Part shown: in pieces, positions 12,056 through 23,219 of the stretch | Layout: each line of letters begins with the position of its first letter | Position numbering within the stretch: the first letter of the stretch is position 1 | Source: Rhytidiadelphus loreus | Taxonomy: Eukaryota > Streptophyta > Bryopsida > Hypnales > Hylocomiaceae | Assembly (NCBI GenBank): GCA_947034895.1 | Contig: OX344765.1 | Span: 40,925,001 to 40,989,000, forward strand | Direction: 5' to 3' | DNA: 64,000 nucleotides | Notes under the pieces: model-generated | What the model saw: only the letters and a program-made list of their open reading frames with translations | Database searches by the model: none | What the model was told of the DNA's origin: nothing | Program-made: the position numbers and the translations under genes

Positions 12056-13689
12056 AACTGTTCTTAGTCTGTACATTGTGAACGGCAATTGAAAAAGTAC
12101 TGTTAATTCAAATTCATAAAATCATGAAGGGCTAAATTCTAGAATAAGCGCCATTCATGCAACCTGTTAGCATACACGATCTTAATAATCAATGGAGACA
12201 TTCACTATCAAGAGAAGGAAAGCTTATTCTATTATTACAACAGTCGATGCATATAGTAATGAATGCTATAGGCATCAAATGTATGTCGTAGCTAATCGAA
12301 GGCTGGATGTATAGCAGTGGTATATTAAGCTGATGGTGACACGATTAAAATATAACAAAGAGCGCCCATCCATCCAAAGTGGATCATCATTGTATAATCA
12401 TTATCTTGATAATGCGATGCCACTGACAGATTGAATCCAAATCATCTACGACGGCTTCCAAGTGTGCCATTATACTCCGTAGTAAACTATAACAATATTC
12501 ATTAAAGCATCGTGTCTAGTTTACTGCATACTTTAACATTAACAGTAAATGGGAGGAGAGTCCCATAATGAATAATGGATTTAAGAACCAACAAATATTA
12601 TGGATCATCGACTAGAACTGGAATAGGCATTTGTAAGATGCAATTCAGAGAGTCTTAGTAGTATATTGATACTATTAAAAACACCTATAGAAACTAAAAT
12701 TACAAAACGGAGATGATAATTCATATTAGATCTAATGAAGGAATTGAAATTTATTTATATCAAACGGGATTATTATACCACTATTGTAAACTAGAGACCC
12801 TCATTAGAAATTGCATTCCAAATTACCCATTCACATTGTGAATGTGGCAAACAATTCAAGGAATAAACAAGTGTTTAGTACACCCGCATTCATTGTCAAG
12901 AGGATCACAGAAGACCCAATCAAATGTGGAGAATTTGAGGAGTGAATGCCATGGTGGACACTGACAAGAATGTTAATCATTTAATGGTTCGTTAATAGTC
13001 AGGGACGTGGATAATCATTGAGAGTATCGAGACAATAAATTTTGCCAACGCACCGTATCAGGGTTGACACTATATTTTATCACGGGTCTCGCTTCATTTA
13101 CGACTGGAAACGATATCCATTGCCCATGTCTTAGAACTATGAAGAATCATTGAAGTGTTTCATGACTGTCGATGATGAGGATAAAGCCGCCACCGGAGCC
13201 GAAGACCAAATCAGACGGATTATTAACAATTGAAAGTAATGAGTGACATTCCACACAGGTGAACATAATTTCGTCCGTAGTCCAGCCCATGCCGCCAGAG
13301 AGAAACCAGACCTGACTACCAAACCTAAGATATGGATATATATGGATCACTTGGCCGCCAAAGTCCTTTCCGAACTCAGGGCGCCAGATAACCCAACGAC
13401 TGTACCATCCCGATACCCAGGTCGTTGCCTACCCTTGCTTCAGCGTTTTTGCACTTCGTCACTTCATCTGGATGCTTAGCTTGTCGTTTCTATACATGGC
13501 TAAACTTCTATTTCTTTGGTTCAGGGAACTCTCGATGGACTGCCAGGGTCCCAAACTCAGATCACGGCGCCACCAACAGGACGCCCCAGACGCAGATGCT
13601 CAACCTCCGGCAGTACAAGGCATTGGATAGGAGGTATGGCCATACACTCTCGTTGCAATTTTTTGCAATCATGTTGTGAGAAATTTGTA
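12056..13689. other. Intergenic; possible lost exons at 13.14-13.65 kb
   Basis: 12056-13130 shows nothing codable. 13137-13650 is less AT-rich. It has a minus-strand open stretch (13350-13147, with FTCVECHSLL) and a plus-strand stretch after TTCAG at about 13525 up to GAG/GTATGG at about 13650, which looks like an exon between splice sites. I recognise neither. The plus-strand piece lies directly before the satellite array. Confidence 0.3.
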
Positions 13690-14761
13690 GCACTAGGGAT
13701 TCCAGTATTGTTTTTTGTGAGTCGGGGAGGCAGGATCTTTCCAGTAGAAAAGGCTTGCCCTTGCGGCCAAGGGTGGCCCTTTCGGTTTGAATCGGGGGTT
13801 GGAGGCTGTGCCCTACATGTTTACAAAATTGGTCTCGGGTGCTTAAACACATTTGTATGCTTGAATCGTTGTCCCCCTCGAGATTAGCCCAAAGCTTCTG
13901 GCATTTTATGTTTTTTTCTTTTGGGTCGAGATCTGAAACTAGCCACCAGTTAAGCTTGACCTTGCGGCCGAGGCTCGCGATCTAGGTCCCGAGAGGGGGG
14001 CGATGGCTCTGCCCTGTGTGCTTACGGAACAGGTCTCGGGAGGAAGAGCACGTTTGCATGTGTGAATTATCGTCCCCTTGGGGTCAGTTCGTTGCACCGT
14101 GGATTTCAGTATTGTTTCTTTGGAGTCGGGGAGGCAGCAAAATTCCACCACCTACGCTTGATCAAGCGGCCAAGGCGGGCCCTCTGGCTACCAATAGGGG
14201 CCGGAGTCTCAACCCTCTATGCTTACAAAACTAGTCTCGGCCGATTCAGCACGTTCGTGTGTTGAAGATGCGTCCCGCTTTTAAGATGAGGCCCAAAGCT
14301 TCTGGCATTTTTTATTTTTCTCCGTTTGTGTCGGTTCTCCAAGTGGCCACCAACTATGCTTGATCAGGCTGTCGAGGATGGCCCTCTCGGTCCCGAGAGG
14401 GGGTCTGAGGCTCAGCCCTCTATGTTTACAAAACTGGTCTCGGGTGCGTGTGTACATTTGTATATTTGAATCATCGTCCCGCTTTTGGGATCAGTCCGGG
14501 ATTCATTCATTATATTTTTTTTTTCTGTTTGTGTTTGGACTGCTACAGGCCACCATCTATGCTTGATCAGGGTGCCGAGGATGGCCCTCTCGGTATCGAG
14601 AGGGGGTCTGAGGCTCAGCCCTCTATGCTTACGAAACTGGTCTCGGGTGAGTGTGCACATTTGTACGTTTGAATCATCGTTCCCCTTTTAGAATCAGCCC
14701 GAGCTTCTGGCATTTTTGATTTTTCCCGATTGTGTCGGTTCTCCAACTGGCCACCAGCTAT

Positions 14762-15695
14762 CACTACAAGAACTTTCCTGTCCGCAGTGACAAAAATTTG
14801 ACAGAAAACTGTCAATTGGGGTGTCAATTCGGATGTGTTGATTCGGACACCAAATTGTCAAATTACTGTCAACACTTTGTCAATTCTAAGCTTAATTTGG
14901 TCAAAATTTGAATTTTTTTTGTCACGGTAGAAGAGAATGATTTTTGGGCTAATGGCCAAAATTGTTTCCAAACAAGTAATTAATTAAGCATTATCGATTA
15001 AAAATATTAATAATCATAATTAGACTTCACATTCAAATACTTACTTTCAAATGCCTTTTCACGCGAGTAAATTTGATAAAAGAAGACAAGTTCTTTATAC
15101 AAAAAGGGAAGTGGTAGGTATGGCAACCCATATGGGATATGTAGATTGCAGGAATTTTTTTAAAAGTGGAGTTTCAGACCTCATTTAAGCATAGTATTAT
15201 ACATTTTTTCTAAAAAACTTTGAACTAAGAAAGGTTGGTAAATCAGTTTAAGTTTCACCTCCAAAAATCCGTTTCAAATTTAGATCCTCCAATCAAAAGT
15301 TATTGGAAAAATTCTATAACTTTTGATTGGAGGATCTAAATCTGAAACGGATTTTTGGAGGTGAAACTTAAACTAATTTCCCAACTTTGGTTAGTTCAAA
15401 GTTTTCTGAAATTTTTTATTTTACTATGCCTAAATGAGCTCTGAAATTTCACATTCAACAAAGTTCCTATGTTTTGATTATGAGCGGTCAAACCCATTAT
15501 CCCATAACTTTTGAGGATTCTTAATGTACAATACATTTCTCTATAAAAGAAACCTCTTTAGCTTCTAACCTCACAAAATTAAGTTGACAAAAATCTGAAG
15601 AATTGACAATGATAAGTTGTAAATACATTCATATTGTCATTTTTGATAGGTTTGTGTCAAAATTTTGTAGGTTCGGACCTGATTTCCTTGTAATG
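14762..15695. mobile_element. Non-autonomous CACTA (CMC/EnSpm) element, 934 bp
   Basis: The left end is CACTACAAGAA and the right end is TTCCTTGTAATG, an imperfect inverted repeat of the type that defines CACTA elements. It interrupts the satellite consensus exactly between CCACCAGC and GCTTGATCAG. It is flanked by TAT (14759-14761) and CAT (15696-15698), a 3-bp target duplication with one change, as expected for CACTA. Subterminal regions are packed with TGTCAA/TTGACA words in both orientations, resembling transposase-binding subterminal repeats. There is no coding capacity, so movement would need a transposase from elsewhere. Confidence 0.85.
15145..15475. repeat. Long foldback inside the CACTA element
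   Basis: Two arms of about 150 bp are reverse complements around a short spacer near 15306-15318. The best-matched inner part pairs TTTCACCTCCAAAAATCCG on the left with CGGATTTTTGGAGGTGAAA on the right. Outer parts pair CTCATTTAAGCATAGTA with TACTATGCCTAAATGAG. Transcribed RNA would form a long hairpin. Confidence 0.85.
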
Positions 15696-18600
15696 CATGC
15701 TTGATCAGGTTGCCTAGGATGGCCCTCTCGGTACCGAGAGGGGGTCTGAGTCTCAGCCCTCTATGCTTACGAAATTGGTCTCGGGTGCGTGTGCACATTT
15801 GTATGTTTGGATCCACGATAGCCTTTTGGGATCAGCCCCAGTTTTTGGCATTATATATTTTTTTTCCATTTGTGTTTGGATTGCTTCTGGCCAGCATATA
15901 TGCTTGATCAGGCTGCCGAGGATGGCCCTCTCGGTACCGAGAGGGGGTCTGAGGCTCAACCCAATATGCATACGAAATTGGTCTCGGGAGCTTGAGCACA
16001 TTTGTATGTTTGAATCATTGTTCCCTTTTGAGATCAACCCCAGCTTCTGGCATTATATATTTTTTTTTGTTTGTGTTTGGATTGCTACATGCCACCATCT
16101 AAGCATGATCAGGGTGCTGAGGATGGCCCTCTCGGTACCGAGAGGGGGTCAAAGGCTCAGCCTAGTATGCATACGAAACTGGTCTCGGATGAGTGTGCAC
16201 ATTTGTACGTTTGAATCATTGTTCCCCTTTTAGGATCAGCTCGATATTCTGGCATTTTTTATTTTCACGTTTGTGTCGGTTCTCCAACTGGCCACCAACT
16301 ATGCTTAATTAGGGTGCTGAGGATTTCCCTCTCGGTACCGAGAGGGGGTCTGAGGCTCAACCCTCTATGCTTACAAAACTGGTCTTGGGTGCGTGTGCAC
16401 ATTTGTATGTTTGAATCATCGTCCCGCCTTTGGGATCAGTTCGGGATTCATTCATTATATAAATTTTTTTTGTTTCTGTTTGGTCTGCTACAGGCCACCA
16501 TCTATGCTTGATCAGGCTGCCAAGGACGACCCTCTCGGTACCGAGAGGGGGTCTGAGGCTCAATCCTCTATGCTTACAAAACTGGTATCGGGTGAGTGTG
16601 CACATTTGTACGTTTGAATCATCGTTTCCTTTTGGGATCAGCCCCAACTTCTGGCATTATATATTTTTGTGTGTTTGTGTTTGGACTAGTTCTGGACAGC
16701 ATCTATGCTTGATAAGGCTGCCGAGGATGGCCCCCTCGGTACCGAGAGGGGGTCTGAGGCTCAGCCCAGTATGCATATGAAATTGGTCTTGGGAGCTTGA
16801 GCACATTTGTATGTTTGAATCATCGTCCCGCCTTTGGGATCAACCCAGGATTCATTCATTATATATATTTTTTCTGTTTGTGTTTGGTCTGCTACAGGCC
16901 ACCATCTATGCTTGATCAGGCTGCCAAGGATGGCCCTCTCGGTACCGAGAGGGGGTCTGAGGCTCAACCCTCTATGCTTACGAAATTGGTCTTGGGTGCT
17001 TATGCACATTTGTACGTTTGAATCATCGTTTCCTTTTGGGATCAGCCCCAGTTTCTGGCATTATATATATTTTTTTGTTTGTGTTTAGACTACTACATGC
17101 CACAATCTATGCTTGATCAGGGTGCCGAGGATGGCCCTCTCGGTACCGAGAGGGGGTATGAGGCTCAGCCTAGTATGCATACGAAACTGGTCTCGGGAGC
17201 TTGAGCACATTTGTATGTTTGAATCATTGTTCCCTTTTGGGATCAGCCCCAGCTTCTGGCATTATATATTTATTTATGTTTGTGTTTGGATTGCTACAGG
17301 CCACCATCTATGCTTGATCAGGGTACCGAGAGGGGGTCTAAGGCTCAACCCTCTATGCTTACGAAATTGGTCTTGGGTGCTTATGCACACTTGTACGTTT
17401 GAATCATCGTTCCCTTTTGGGATCAGCCCCAGTTTCTAGCATTATATATTTTTTCTGTTTGTGTTTAGACTACTACATGCCACAATCTATGCTTGATCAG
17501 GGTGCCGAGGATGGCCCTCTCGGTCTCGAGAGGGGGTCTGAGGCTCAGCCCAGTATGCATACGAAATTGGTCTCGGGAGCTTGAGCACATTTGTATGTTT
17601 GAATCATTGTTCCCTTTTGGAATCAGCCCAGCTTCTGGCATTATATATTTTTTTCTGTTTGTGTTTGGACTGCTATAGGCCACCATCTATGCTTGATCAG
17701 GGTGCCAAGGATGGCCCTCTCGGTACCGAGAGGGGGTCTGAGGCTCAGCCCAGTATGCATACGAAATTGGTCTTGGGTGCTTATGCACACTTGTACGTTT
17801 GAATCATCGTTCCCTTTTGGGATCAACCCTAGTTTCTGGCATTATATATATTTTTTTGTTTGTGTTTAGACTGCTACATGCCACCATCTAAGCTTGATCA
17901 AAGTGCTGAGGATGGCCCTCTCGGTCCCGAGAGGGGGTATGAGGCTCAGCCTAGTATGCATACGAAACTGGTCTCGGGAGCTTGAGCACATTTGTATGTT
18001 TGGATCCTCGATAGCCTATTGGGATGAGCCCGGGATTCATTCATTATATATTTTTCTCTGTTTGTGTTTGGAGTGCTACAGGCTAACATCAATGCTTGAT
18101 CAGGCTGCCGAGGATGGCCCTCTCGGTATCGAGAAGGGGTCTGAGGCTCAATCCAGTATGCATACGAAACTGGTCTCGGGAGCTTAAGCACATTTGTATG
18201 TTTGAATCATCGTTCCCCTGTTAGGATCAACCCGAGATTCTGGCATTTTTTATTTTTCACGTTTGTGTCAGTTCTCCAACTGGCTACCAGCTATGCTTGA
18301 TCAGGGTGCCGAGGATGGCCCTCTCGGTACCAAGAGGGGGTCTGAGGTTTAGACCTCTATGCTTACGAAACTAGTCTCGAGTGCGTGTCTATATTTGTAC
18401 GTTTGAATCATCGTTCCCCTTTAGGGATCAGCCCGAGCTATTGGCATTTTTTATTTTTTTCAATTTGTGTTTGGACTGCTACTGGCCAACATCTATGCTT
18501 GATCAGGCTACCAAGGATGGTCCTCTCGATACCGAGAGGGGGTCGGAGGCTCTGCATTGTGTGCTTACGGAATAAGTCTCGGAAGCTAGCTTGACATTCA

Positions 18601-18845
18601 GTTATGGTTCCCATTAAATTCAGATGGTGGTTTCTTGATTTCCGTTATTTTTATCTGGGTCTAAGTAGCAGCTGACTATTGCTCTCTTGAGGGAGGCACT
18701 TGAAGGAGCCTGGACTCACATTGAATATAGGTTATATTATATGAATTTTTTCCTGTTCCGTTTGCAGATCGTTGAACCGGTTGTCGTTGAAGCTCTGCAC
18801 GTGAACGCAATAGTGGAGGACCGTCAACTCCAATAGGGTTTGGAC

Positions 18846-19196
18846 ATGGATGTCGCGATGGATGATATTCTGCCAATCCCAGATCTGGTCCCTGATGTGG
18901 GTGACATTGCAGCTCCTCTTCCGGATTCGGGGCCACTGGTAGGAGACCTTTCTGACCTAATTCGTGACCTTGATGACGGAGTGCAATTCCGGAATTGGGA
19001 AGGTTCAATTTCACCGCAATCATCTTGTTGCACTTCACTAGGATCATGGGACATAGAAATTACAGTGTCTGAGAACAGAGATGATTATTGCGATCTAGAT
19101 GATGTTGATTCCGGACAGATGTCAGACGACGAAGTCCTCATATTTTGTTGCGGGATGTTTAGGTCCGCAATGGAGGCTTGTCTGTGTACCACATGA
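18846..19196 (+). CDS. Short acidic ORF, unknown function
   Basis: An ATG-initiated frame of 116 residues, rich in Asp and Pro at the start (MDVAMDDILPIPDLVPDVGD follows the first MD). It is preceded by a good acceptor (TTCCGTTTGCAG, ending at 18767) and by an open stretch in the same frame that is stopped at 18834-18836, 9 bp before the ATG. It lies just after the satellite array and 155 bp before the ParB/methyltransferase-like segment, so it may be the N-terminal region of the same broken gene. No domain is recognised. It could also be chance. Confidence 0.3.
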   Translation: MDVAMDDILPIPDLVPDVGDIAAPLPDSGPLVGDLSDLIRDLDDGVQFRNWEGSISPQSSCCTSLGSWDIEITVSENRDDYCDLDDVDSGQMSDDEVLIFCCGMFRSAMEACLCTT

Positions 19197-19350
19197 TAAT
19201 TTACAGTATACTATGTCCTCATGTGTGGTCGTTTTATAGACTATTTATATACTTTGATGTTCCGATATCTATACTACATTATGATGTATACACATTCATT
19301 TCTCTCAAATACTGGGCCATTGAAAGCTGATATGATTATTTTATCTGTAT

Positions 19351-20936
19351 TTGTCATATGATTTGTGGGGAGACGGACATGGTCGTGATGCTCAGGACCG
19401 TATGGGCGTGGCTGTAGAATCTATCGATGATGATATAATTCAGTTCCCCACAGAGGTAGTTGATTCAAAGGATGATCATATCCCAAGAGTGAGACCCGGC
19501 TTCATGGAGGAGGATATTAGGCATGTTCAGACATTCAATTCAGTTACCGTCATCAACAATTTGAAGATGACGTCTGATGGGCACTCACGCATGAAGATCC
19601 TGCTTTGCAGGTTGGTGCCGATGCCAATGGTGCGGCCCACCTTGACATGTGACTTGACTCAGCTTGACAACCAGTTCTCTAGGGGATACGATGAAGGTGC
19701 GCGAGTATTTTATGTTTCCTTTTTTGACGAGAAAGGGAACACGGAGGTCTTCAGTGAAGCGGAGAAGAGGGAATGGGGTCCAATATGGAACTCCGTGAAT
19801 GACACCTTCAACGCTTACCTGAAGTCAATACCATCCTTAAAACACCTTGTGGACTACAAGTTCTTCGTGTGTGATGGGAATCAGAGGAGAATTGCTTGGA
19901 TGAATCACATTTAGAGGCTGCATAAAGGACTCACGTTCCAACTATCTCGACAGCCTCTGATCCTGTTCCAAAGTGGAACAATTTCGAAACCGACTACTTG
20001 TTCCCGGTTTTCGACTTCGCTCAGGAATTCCTCCATGACACGGGTGCACTCATCTTGATTTACCCAGCATCCTTTCCTTTACACCGAAGTCACATTCTGG
20101 GATGTTGTCAGTCTTATAAGTTTTGCATTCTAGAGACGTATCTCGGCTCCAATCATCTGCACCTAACATCAGCCGCAGATAAGAAGAAAACGGTACATTT
20201 CCAAAACTGGAATGCCATAAATTTGTATGAATTTTGCATTACATTCTACGATATTAATATCATTGGTTATGTAGACTCAGAGGTTCTTCATCTCCTTACT
20301 TGTGCGAAATCGTGGGCCAAAGACACTTCACGACTTCCCATTCCAACTTGTCCCGTCTCAAGCCAAAGTGGGTGTAAACCTAGCTAAAGATGACATCCTT
20401 AGAAACCTTGTTTTCTATGAAGATGTGACAATGAATGGGGACGTGCCATGGCGTGGTCCCCAAGAAAAGGGTTGTGAGTTCATGCAGATGTTCGTTGAGG
20501 CATGCACTGCACCAGAGGCCACAGGTATGGTTCTCACAATCCCTTAAGTACAGTATGTTGCATTCTACAATTTCCCTTTGATTATTAACTCCATCGTCTA
20601 CTTCCTTGTTCTATCACAGGTTCCACCATCCATGCCTGTCGAGCAACACGCCGTCATATCCTTGCATCTGAGGAACATAAGGACATCTATGATGCCCTTA
20701 TTGCTCCGGTACTTCGAGCAACTGTGGTATCTGAGGCGTTGCCGACCACCTCGACCCTTGACCTTGGTGACGGAGACGACGAAGAAATCATCATCCAGAA
20801 GGTCAAGACAACACTCCGATTCAGTAAGTAAGTCACCCTTGAAGAACCGCAATTTGGAAATATTGCTAGCTTCATCCTAATTTACAATATTCTAACATGT
20901 GATTCATTGATTTGTGTAGGCAAGGCGAAGAAGTGA
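19351..20936 (+). pseudogene. ParB-like plus N6/N4 DNA methyltransferase-like gene, broken
   Basis: Three open segments in different frames read like one protein. Segment 1 (19351-19914) ends with FFVCDGNQRRIAWMNHI; DGN(H/Q)R followed by a small residue resembles the ParB/Srx nuclease signature. Segment 2 (about 19960-20224) starts SDPVPKW, where amino-methyltransferases carry the catalytic (D/N)PP(Y/W). It continues FLHDTGALILIYP and a GSNHLHLTS stretch, like the motif IV to VIII region. Segment 3 (about 20302-20524, then 20620-20936) has PWRGPQEKGCEFMQMF, then TGSTIHACRATRRHIL and a Glu. This follows the order motif X then motif I of beta-class N6/N4 methylases (KPxELM, then GSGxT, then E). 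A clean intron (20525-20619) and a second (20824-20919) keep segment 3 in frame to a TGA at 20934-20936. Frame changes and the non-canonical catalytic motif suggest decay or missed introns. The identification is by motif pattern, not by search. Confidence 0.45.
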
Positions 20937-20960
20937 CATCTTCCAAGCCAGTCCCATTTT

Positions 20961-21176
20961 TTGCGAATCCACGTTTTTTTCCGAGCCCCCCCCAGATCAT
21001 TTAAGCTACCTCCATATGCGGAGGCTATGTTCCAAAATTATGTTGCCGTAAACCCTCGGGCAGCTTCTAGGGCCCGATTTGTGAGTCCTTGCGTTTTGAA
21101 GTTTGTAGATGAAGAGGCAGTTCAATCAGATTTGGATACATCTGATAGTGAGGGTAGTTCCATGTCGGCTCTTTAG
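20961..21176 (+). other. Short ORF downstream of the methyltransferase-like gene
   Basis: An open 71-codon frame that begins after homopolymer runs (T7, C8) and ends in a Ser/Asp/Glu-rich tail (SDLDTSDSEGSS). It may be 3' UTR, or a C-terminal extension of the upstream gene that lost its frame at the homopolymers. Confidence 0.25.
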
Positions 21177-21570
21177 CTATTGAAGAGTCTGAAGATCGTC
21201 TATTGGTCGCCGTACTTTGTTGGATTTGATATATTATTTTATCTTGTTGCTCTCCAATGACTTATTACTTTGACTATTATTTGTAACCAATTTTTTAAGA
21301 TGTTGGAGATTGTGTATACATGTTTAATATACAATACTTGAACCATTTTGTTTTGCCATGTCATAGCAATTGCGCAGAAGCCTATGCATGCCTACTTCAA
21401 ATTCGTGATTTTGGAGAAGGTGGAGGGAATGCTAATAATTAATTGTTCGCTTGAATGGACAATTGTAATTCAAGGCTTCTATGGAAATGTGGTGTACGGT
21501 AATCTGTTCTCAAGTCATCTTCGTCTAATTTTGAATTGCGGAGTATTTCCACTTAGAGTTGCCTTATAGG

Positions 21571-21960
21571 TTGTGTGGATGATGTAGGCAATGTTGGGGT
21601 TCGATCCAAATCACCCCAACCAGTGCTTCAGCCATATATGACAGTATGAACCACTAGAAAATAATTCTTCTGTCTACACAATGGCTTACCACTTTTCTGT
21701 TTTGAAGCCCATGTATGCGAAGGAAATGAAGGTACTGACGTGGCTTTTCAGCGTTTTCTGTTTGCAAAGGGGATGAAGGTATTGCCGTTGTTTCAACGTT
21801 TGTATAAGATGAAGTATTTTTTCATAGGGTCGGGACCAATCTGAATGGAGTGGCTAGCATTGAGAGATCAGTACCGCACCTACCGCTTCCGTTAAGATTA
21901 TGTCATGCCTGGAGTCAAGCACTTCTGCTACCTGATATGTTTTTGGAAGCTTACGTACTC
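21571..21960 (+). pseudogene. Diverged partial DRM-type methyltransferase copy
   Basis: This stretch is a diverged duplicate of 22357-22570: both start TGTGTGGATGATGTAGGCAA. It encodes MAYHFSVLKPMYAKEMKVL, which matches the YHLSVLK-(6-7 residues)-VLSLF segment that leads into motif I of plant DRM cytosine methyltransferases. A second, weaker motif-I-like stretch follows (GMKVLPLF). Further on, FIGSGPI and GVKHFC may be later DRM remnants, but frames are broken by stops. Confidence is lower than for the next copy. Confidence 0.4.
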
Positions 21961-22335
21961 CTTCTTTGTGACTCTCAATGTTTGTTTTAACGGTTTCTTT
22001 ACTAGCAAGACTATTATATTTAAGGCCTAGGTGTACATAGCATATTTCTCTTTAGCGCAACTTACATCGATATATACTTGTGCTGGGCTTCTCACTTTGG
22101 TCGCCAATCAAGTAATCATTATCGCACCCTACTTGATATTTTGATAGTAGTTGTATATCGATATTATGATCCTAGGTCCCACTACTTTCTAAACTGCTCT
22201 AATCAAAATACTACAAACTCTAAATCCTAAAACCTAGCACTTGCCACAATAGTGTCCAATTTAGTTTTATTCCTTCCCTAGTTTATTAGATTTATTGGTG
22301 CCAGCTGAAGTGAGACGTGAAATAGGGTATATAAA

Positions 22336-22905
22336 TTGGATATGAATCTGTTCACTTCTTGTGTGGATGATGTAGGCAACGTTGCGGTTCCGCTAGAGAT
22401 CAATTCAGACACTACTTCAGCCATTCAGCACAGTACAATGCATTGGGAACAAATTTTTTTGTATACTGTGGTTTATCACATTTCTATTTTGAAGACCGAT
22501 AATATGAAGGGGATCATGGTACTGTCGTTGTTTTCAAGGATTGAAGGAGATGAAGTACCTTATCAAAAGGTTTAGATGGTTACTGTGGAGATCGAAGTGG
22601 GAGCCTGGCACTACAGGCAGACGTGGTGGGCCTTAACTAATGAAAAAGGCTATCTTGACCTGGACTATCAAGATGTGATACAACTCTGAAGAGATGTAGT
22701 GATCAATCTTGTAGAGAGGTATTGTGGCTTTGATTTCATTGTTGGTGGGAGCCCATGCAACAACTTTACCGGAAAAAACCATCACATGCGTATACGACTT
22801 GATGGTGAGCATTCTACTAAGTTATTTGAATTCTCACTTATCGTTGACACTGCCTATGAGCAGAGAATCAACAGTGACAGTGCATCAACACAGATAGCCA
22901 AGTAG
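22336..22905 (+). pseudogene. DRM-type de novo cytosine methyltransferase pseudogene
   Basis: A single frame runs from 22336 to 22905 with two internal stops, TAG at 22573 and TGA at 22687. It reads VVYHISILK, then GIMVLSLFSRIEG (motif I, normally LSLFSGIGG), then VEIEV, TWWALTNEKG (family WWEQTNQKG), DVIQL, and CGFDFIVGGSPCNNFTG (motif IV with the catalytic Pro-Cys, family GGFDLVIGGSPCNNLAG). It ends in an RLDGEHSTKLFEF segment (family GLEG-x-SSLFFEY). DRM enzymes perform RNA-directed DNA methylation and have a rearranged motif order with motifs I-IV at the C-terminus, as here. The stops, the Gly-to-Arg and Gly-to-Glu changes in motif I and a short deletion after it mark it as non-functional. 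No intron is needed across motifs I-IV. Confidence 0.75.
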
Positions 22906-23219
22906 GTTGATGTAATTGAATAATTGTAAGGTTTCGTTATTATCATCAAAGACATTCTACAACATTTTTGATATTGAATTTCAACTTTTATTTGCCAAAT
23001 TCGAGATTCTGATGTATGAAGACTGCTTTGCATAGTCAGTAGATAATGCATACCTCATTGTTAGTGTGCACAATATTCAGAAGAATAGTAAAAGAAGCCA
23101 CTACCGTATATTGGGTACAAATAAATGGAGGAATGCTTATGTTTATCCAACTTAAACGGCCTTCGTAAGACTATTTATAACATGGCAGAAGTTGAGAGTG
23201 CTTTCAGGATCCTCATCCC

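Larger units (their letters stand above)
13690..18600 (+). repeat. ~200-bp satellite array, about 20 units, with central palindrome
   Basis: GCTTGATCAGG recurs about every 200 bp (for example 14358, 14561, 15699, 15901, 16505, 16911, 17110, 17308, 17490, 17692, 18092, 18294, 18495). A consensus unit has, in order: a T-rich tract, CTGCTACAGGCCACC, CTATGCTTGATCAGG, the palindrome CCCTCTCGGTACCGAGAGGG, GGTCTGAGGCTCA, TATGCTTACGAAA, CTGGTCTCGGG, TGCACATTTGTATGTTTGAA, then CATTATATA. Units near 13.7-14.3 kb are more diverged. Many overlapping ORFs in all frames are by-products of the repetition. A transposon splits one unit at 14762-15695. Confidence 0.95.

Noticed and set aside
13690..18600. Dozens of 60-150 codon ORFs on both strands
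   Set aside because: They recur once per satellite unit in every frame and show no coding bias, so they are repeat artefacts.
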